A DNA stretch of 8,388 nucleotides from an uncultured Collinsella sp. (GTDB taxonomy: Bacteria; Actinomycetota; Coriobacteriia; Coriobacteriales; Coriobacteriaceae). Shown here in pieces: positions 7,223-8,388 of this stretch. The position numbers and the translations under genes are program-made. The stretch's first letter is position 1; every line of letters starts with the position of its first letter. The DNA is taken from positions 1 to 8,388 of the forward strand of contig CABSBK010000034.1 in NCBI GenBank assembly GCA_902475865.1, in the 5' to 3' direction. The notes beneath the pieces are model-generated. The model was not told where the DNA came from. It did not search any database and saw nothing but the letters and a program-made list of their open reading frames with translations.

Positions 7223-8245
7223 CTAGTTCGTGCCGCGGAAACCCTTGCCGACGATCTCGGAGCTGTCGACAATCGTGATAAAGGCACCCGGATCGACTTC
7301 GCGCGCATAGCGACGCAGCTGCACGGCCTCGCGACGACTCAGCACGCTCATAATCACCGTCACGCACTTGCCCGAAAAGGCACCATAGCCGCGGCTGATA
7401 GTCGCCGTGCGGTTGAGATGTTTGACGATAAACTCCTCAACTTTGCGCGGCTCGGAGCAAATGATCGTGCAGACTTTGCGCAGGTGAATGCTCTCGATGG
7501 CCTTGTCGACCACAAGCGTCTTGGCAAACAGGCCGAGCACGCAGTACAGACCGACGCGCGGACCGTACAAGAAGGCTGCGATGGTCACGATGCCGATATC
7601 GACCAGCAACAGCGCGCGGCCAATCTCGAGCGTCGTGCGGCGCTTGAGGATCATGGCAAGAATGTCCGTGCCACCCGTCGAGGCGCCGATGTCAAAGACG
7701 ATGGCACTGCCGAGCGCCGGCAAGATGACAGCAAAGCACAGGTCGAGCCACATATCGCCCGTCATCGAGACATCGGACGGGATAAAGAGCTCAAAAAGAG
7801 AAACATAAGCGGACAGCGCAAACGAGGCGAAGACACTCCACAGGATTGCCTTGCGCTCCAAAAAGATAAAGCCCAAAACGACGAGAACCGCGTTGATAAT
7901 CCACATAAAGACGCCGACGGGCAGGGTCGGGAACAGCGTGGACAGAATAACCGACACGCCCGAGGTGCCGCCAAAAGCAAAGTGATTAGGGGTTTTAAAC
8001 GCAACGATGGCAAAAGCCGTAAGAATCAGGCCCAGATTGAGCTCGGCGAAAAAGCGCGGGAAGCCTGGCTCCTGGCTACGCTTTTGGCCGGCACGCTCGC
8101 CGCGCTCGATATCGGTGCGATCAACCACGCGCTCCATCGGCACCACGGGAGGACGATGTACCTCCTCGGCAGCTCGCGATGCCGCCTCTGCCGCGGCAGC
8201 CTCAATCGCCCATGCCTGGCTTTCTGTTTCGTGCTCGTCAGCCAT
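7223..8245 (-). CDS. YitT family membrane protein with C-terminal DUF2179 domain
   Basis: Encodes a 340-residue polytopic inner-membrane protein of the YitT group (UPF0750); the biochemical role of the family is not established. An Ala/Glu-rich charged N-terminal segment (about 1-62) precedes the membrane domain. That domain carries the family motifs FGGTSGVS (91-98) and GASTGGTDILAMIL (187-200) within about five or six hydrophobic segments (for example 68-84, 108-128, 134-154, 167-186, 209-228). The C-terminal soluble DUF2179 domain (about 255-340) shows TISRGYGAFSGK (282-293), SRREAVQLRRYAREVDPGAF (303-322) and VGKGFRG (332-338). The start at 8245 has GAGGGG (8259-8254) eight bases upstream. 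Typical relatives are about 280-300 residues, so the N-terminal extension accounts for the extra length. The next gene on the strand is the zinc-ribbon protein. No standard terminator is evident after the stop. Confidence 0.93.
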   Translation of the reverse strand: MADEHETESQAWAIEAAAAEAASRAAEEVHRPPVVPMERVVDRTDIERGERAGQKRSQEPGFPRFFAELNLGLILTAFAIVAFKTPNHFAFGGTSGVSVILSTLFPTLPVGVFMWIINAVLVVLGFIFLERKAILWSVFASFALSAYVSLFELFIPSDVSMTGDMWLDLCFAVILPALGSAIVFDIGASTGGTDILAMILKRRTTLEIGRALLLVDIGIVTIAAFLYGPRVGLYCVLGLFAKTLVVDKAIESIHLRKVCTIICSEPRKVEEFIVKHLNRTATISRGYGAFSGKCVTVIMSVLSRREAVQLRRYAREVDPGAFITIVDSSEIVGKGFRGTN

Positions 8246-8288
8246 TACGGCAACCCCTCGTTAACAATTTGGAAACAATGCGCCCATT

Positions 8289-8316
8289 AGGGTAACGCGG
8301 AGCGCGACGAGTGCAA
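8289..8316 (-). promoter_or_regulatory. Weak candidate promoter for the YitT gene
   Basis: TTGCAC (8316-8311) and TACCCT (8294-8289) are separated by 16 bases on the minus strand. The -35 matches three of six positions and the -10 matches the loose TAnnnT form. It would give a leader of about 36 bases. Nothing else was recognised up to the right edge, and no gene starts there. Confidence 0.2.
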
Positions 8317-8388
8317 CCCCTAGTTAGACGAGCGGTATGCCTACATCGGGGAGCATACAAATAACGGCCGGCCACGCTTTCGGTTGCG

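Noticed and set aside
8251..8325. AGGGGTTGC repeated at two places upstream of the YitT gene as an iteron
   Set aside because: One copy is simply the ribosome binding site region; two 9-base matches are weak evidence.

Overview
The window looks like a chromosomal segment from a GC-rich actinobacterium. The GroES and GroEL sequences, the gene content and the G/C-rich third positions fit the Coriobacteriia, most likely Collinsella or a near relative. That assignment rests on my recollection of family sequences and was not tested by a search.

Layout from left to right. Bases 1-2021 (minus strand) hold the groES-groEL chaperonin operon; groEL runs off the left edge with only its last residue or residues missing. 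Bases 2022-2368 form a 347-base gap without a gene. It contains the groES leader with a GC hairpin, an AT-rich promoter region, and two large unrelated imperfect palindromes (2149-2220 and 2284-2350). Bases 2369-4006 (minus) encode a YtcJ-type metal-dependent amidohydrolase. A 167-base divergent control region (4007-4173) holds nested GCC/GGC dyads overlapping a good promoter for the rightward gene. Bases 4174-5637 (plus) encode an M20D-family metallo-amidohydrolase with an unusual C-terminal helical tail. A strong hairpin (5674-5709) separates it from the convergent gene at 5768-7072 (minus), a zinc-ribbon polytopic membrane protein with a Pro/Glu/Ala tail. Bases 7223-8245 (minus) encode a YitT-family membrane protein with a C-terminal DUF2179 domain. 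Bases 8246-8388 hold only its putative upstream region.

How the genes relate. GroES and GroEL form one folding machine. The two metallo-amidohydrolases are transcribed away from one shared control region and both cleave C-N bonds, so a joint role in using N-acylated amino acids or related amides is possible but unproven. The two membrane proteins at the right lie in tandem, but a 150-base gap holding a 7-bp dyad suggests separate control. There is no tRNA, rRNA, CRISPR array, insertion sequence or phage gene. I found no clear new multi-gene system. The least explained parts are the two palindromes upstream of groES, the overlapping foldable elements between groES and groEL, and the tail on the M20 enzyme.
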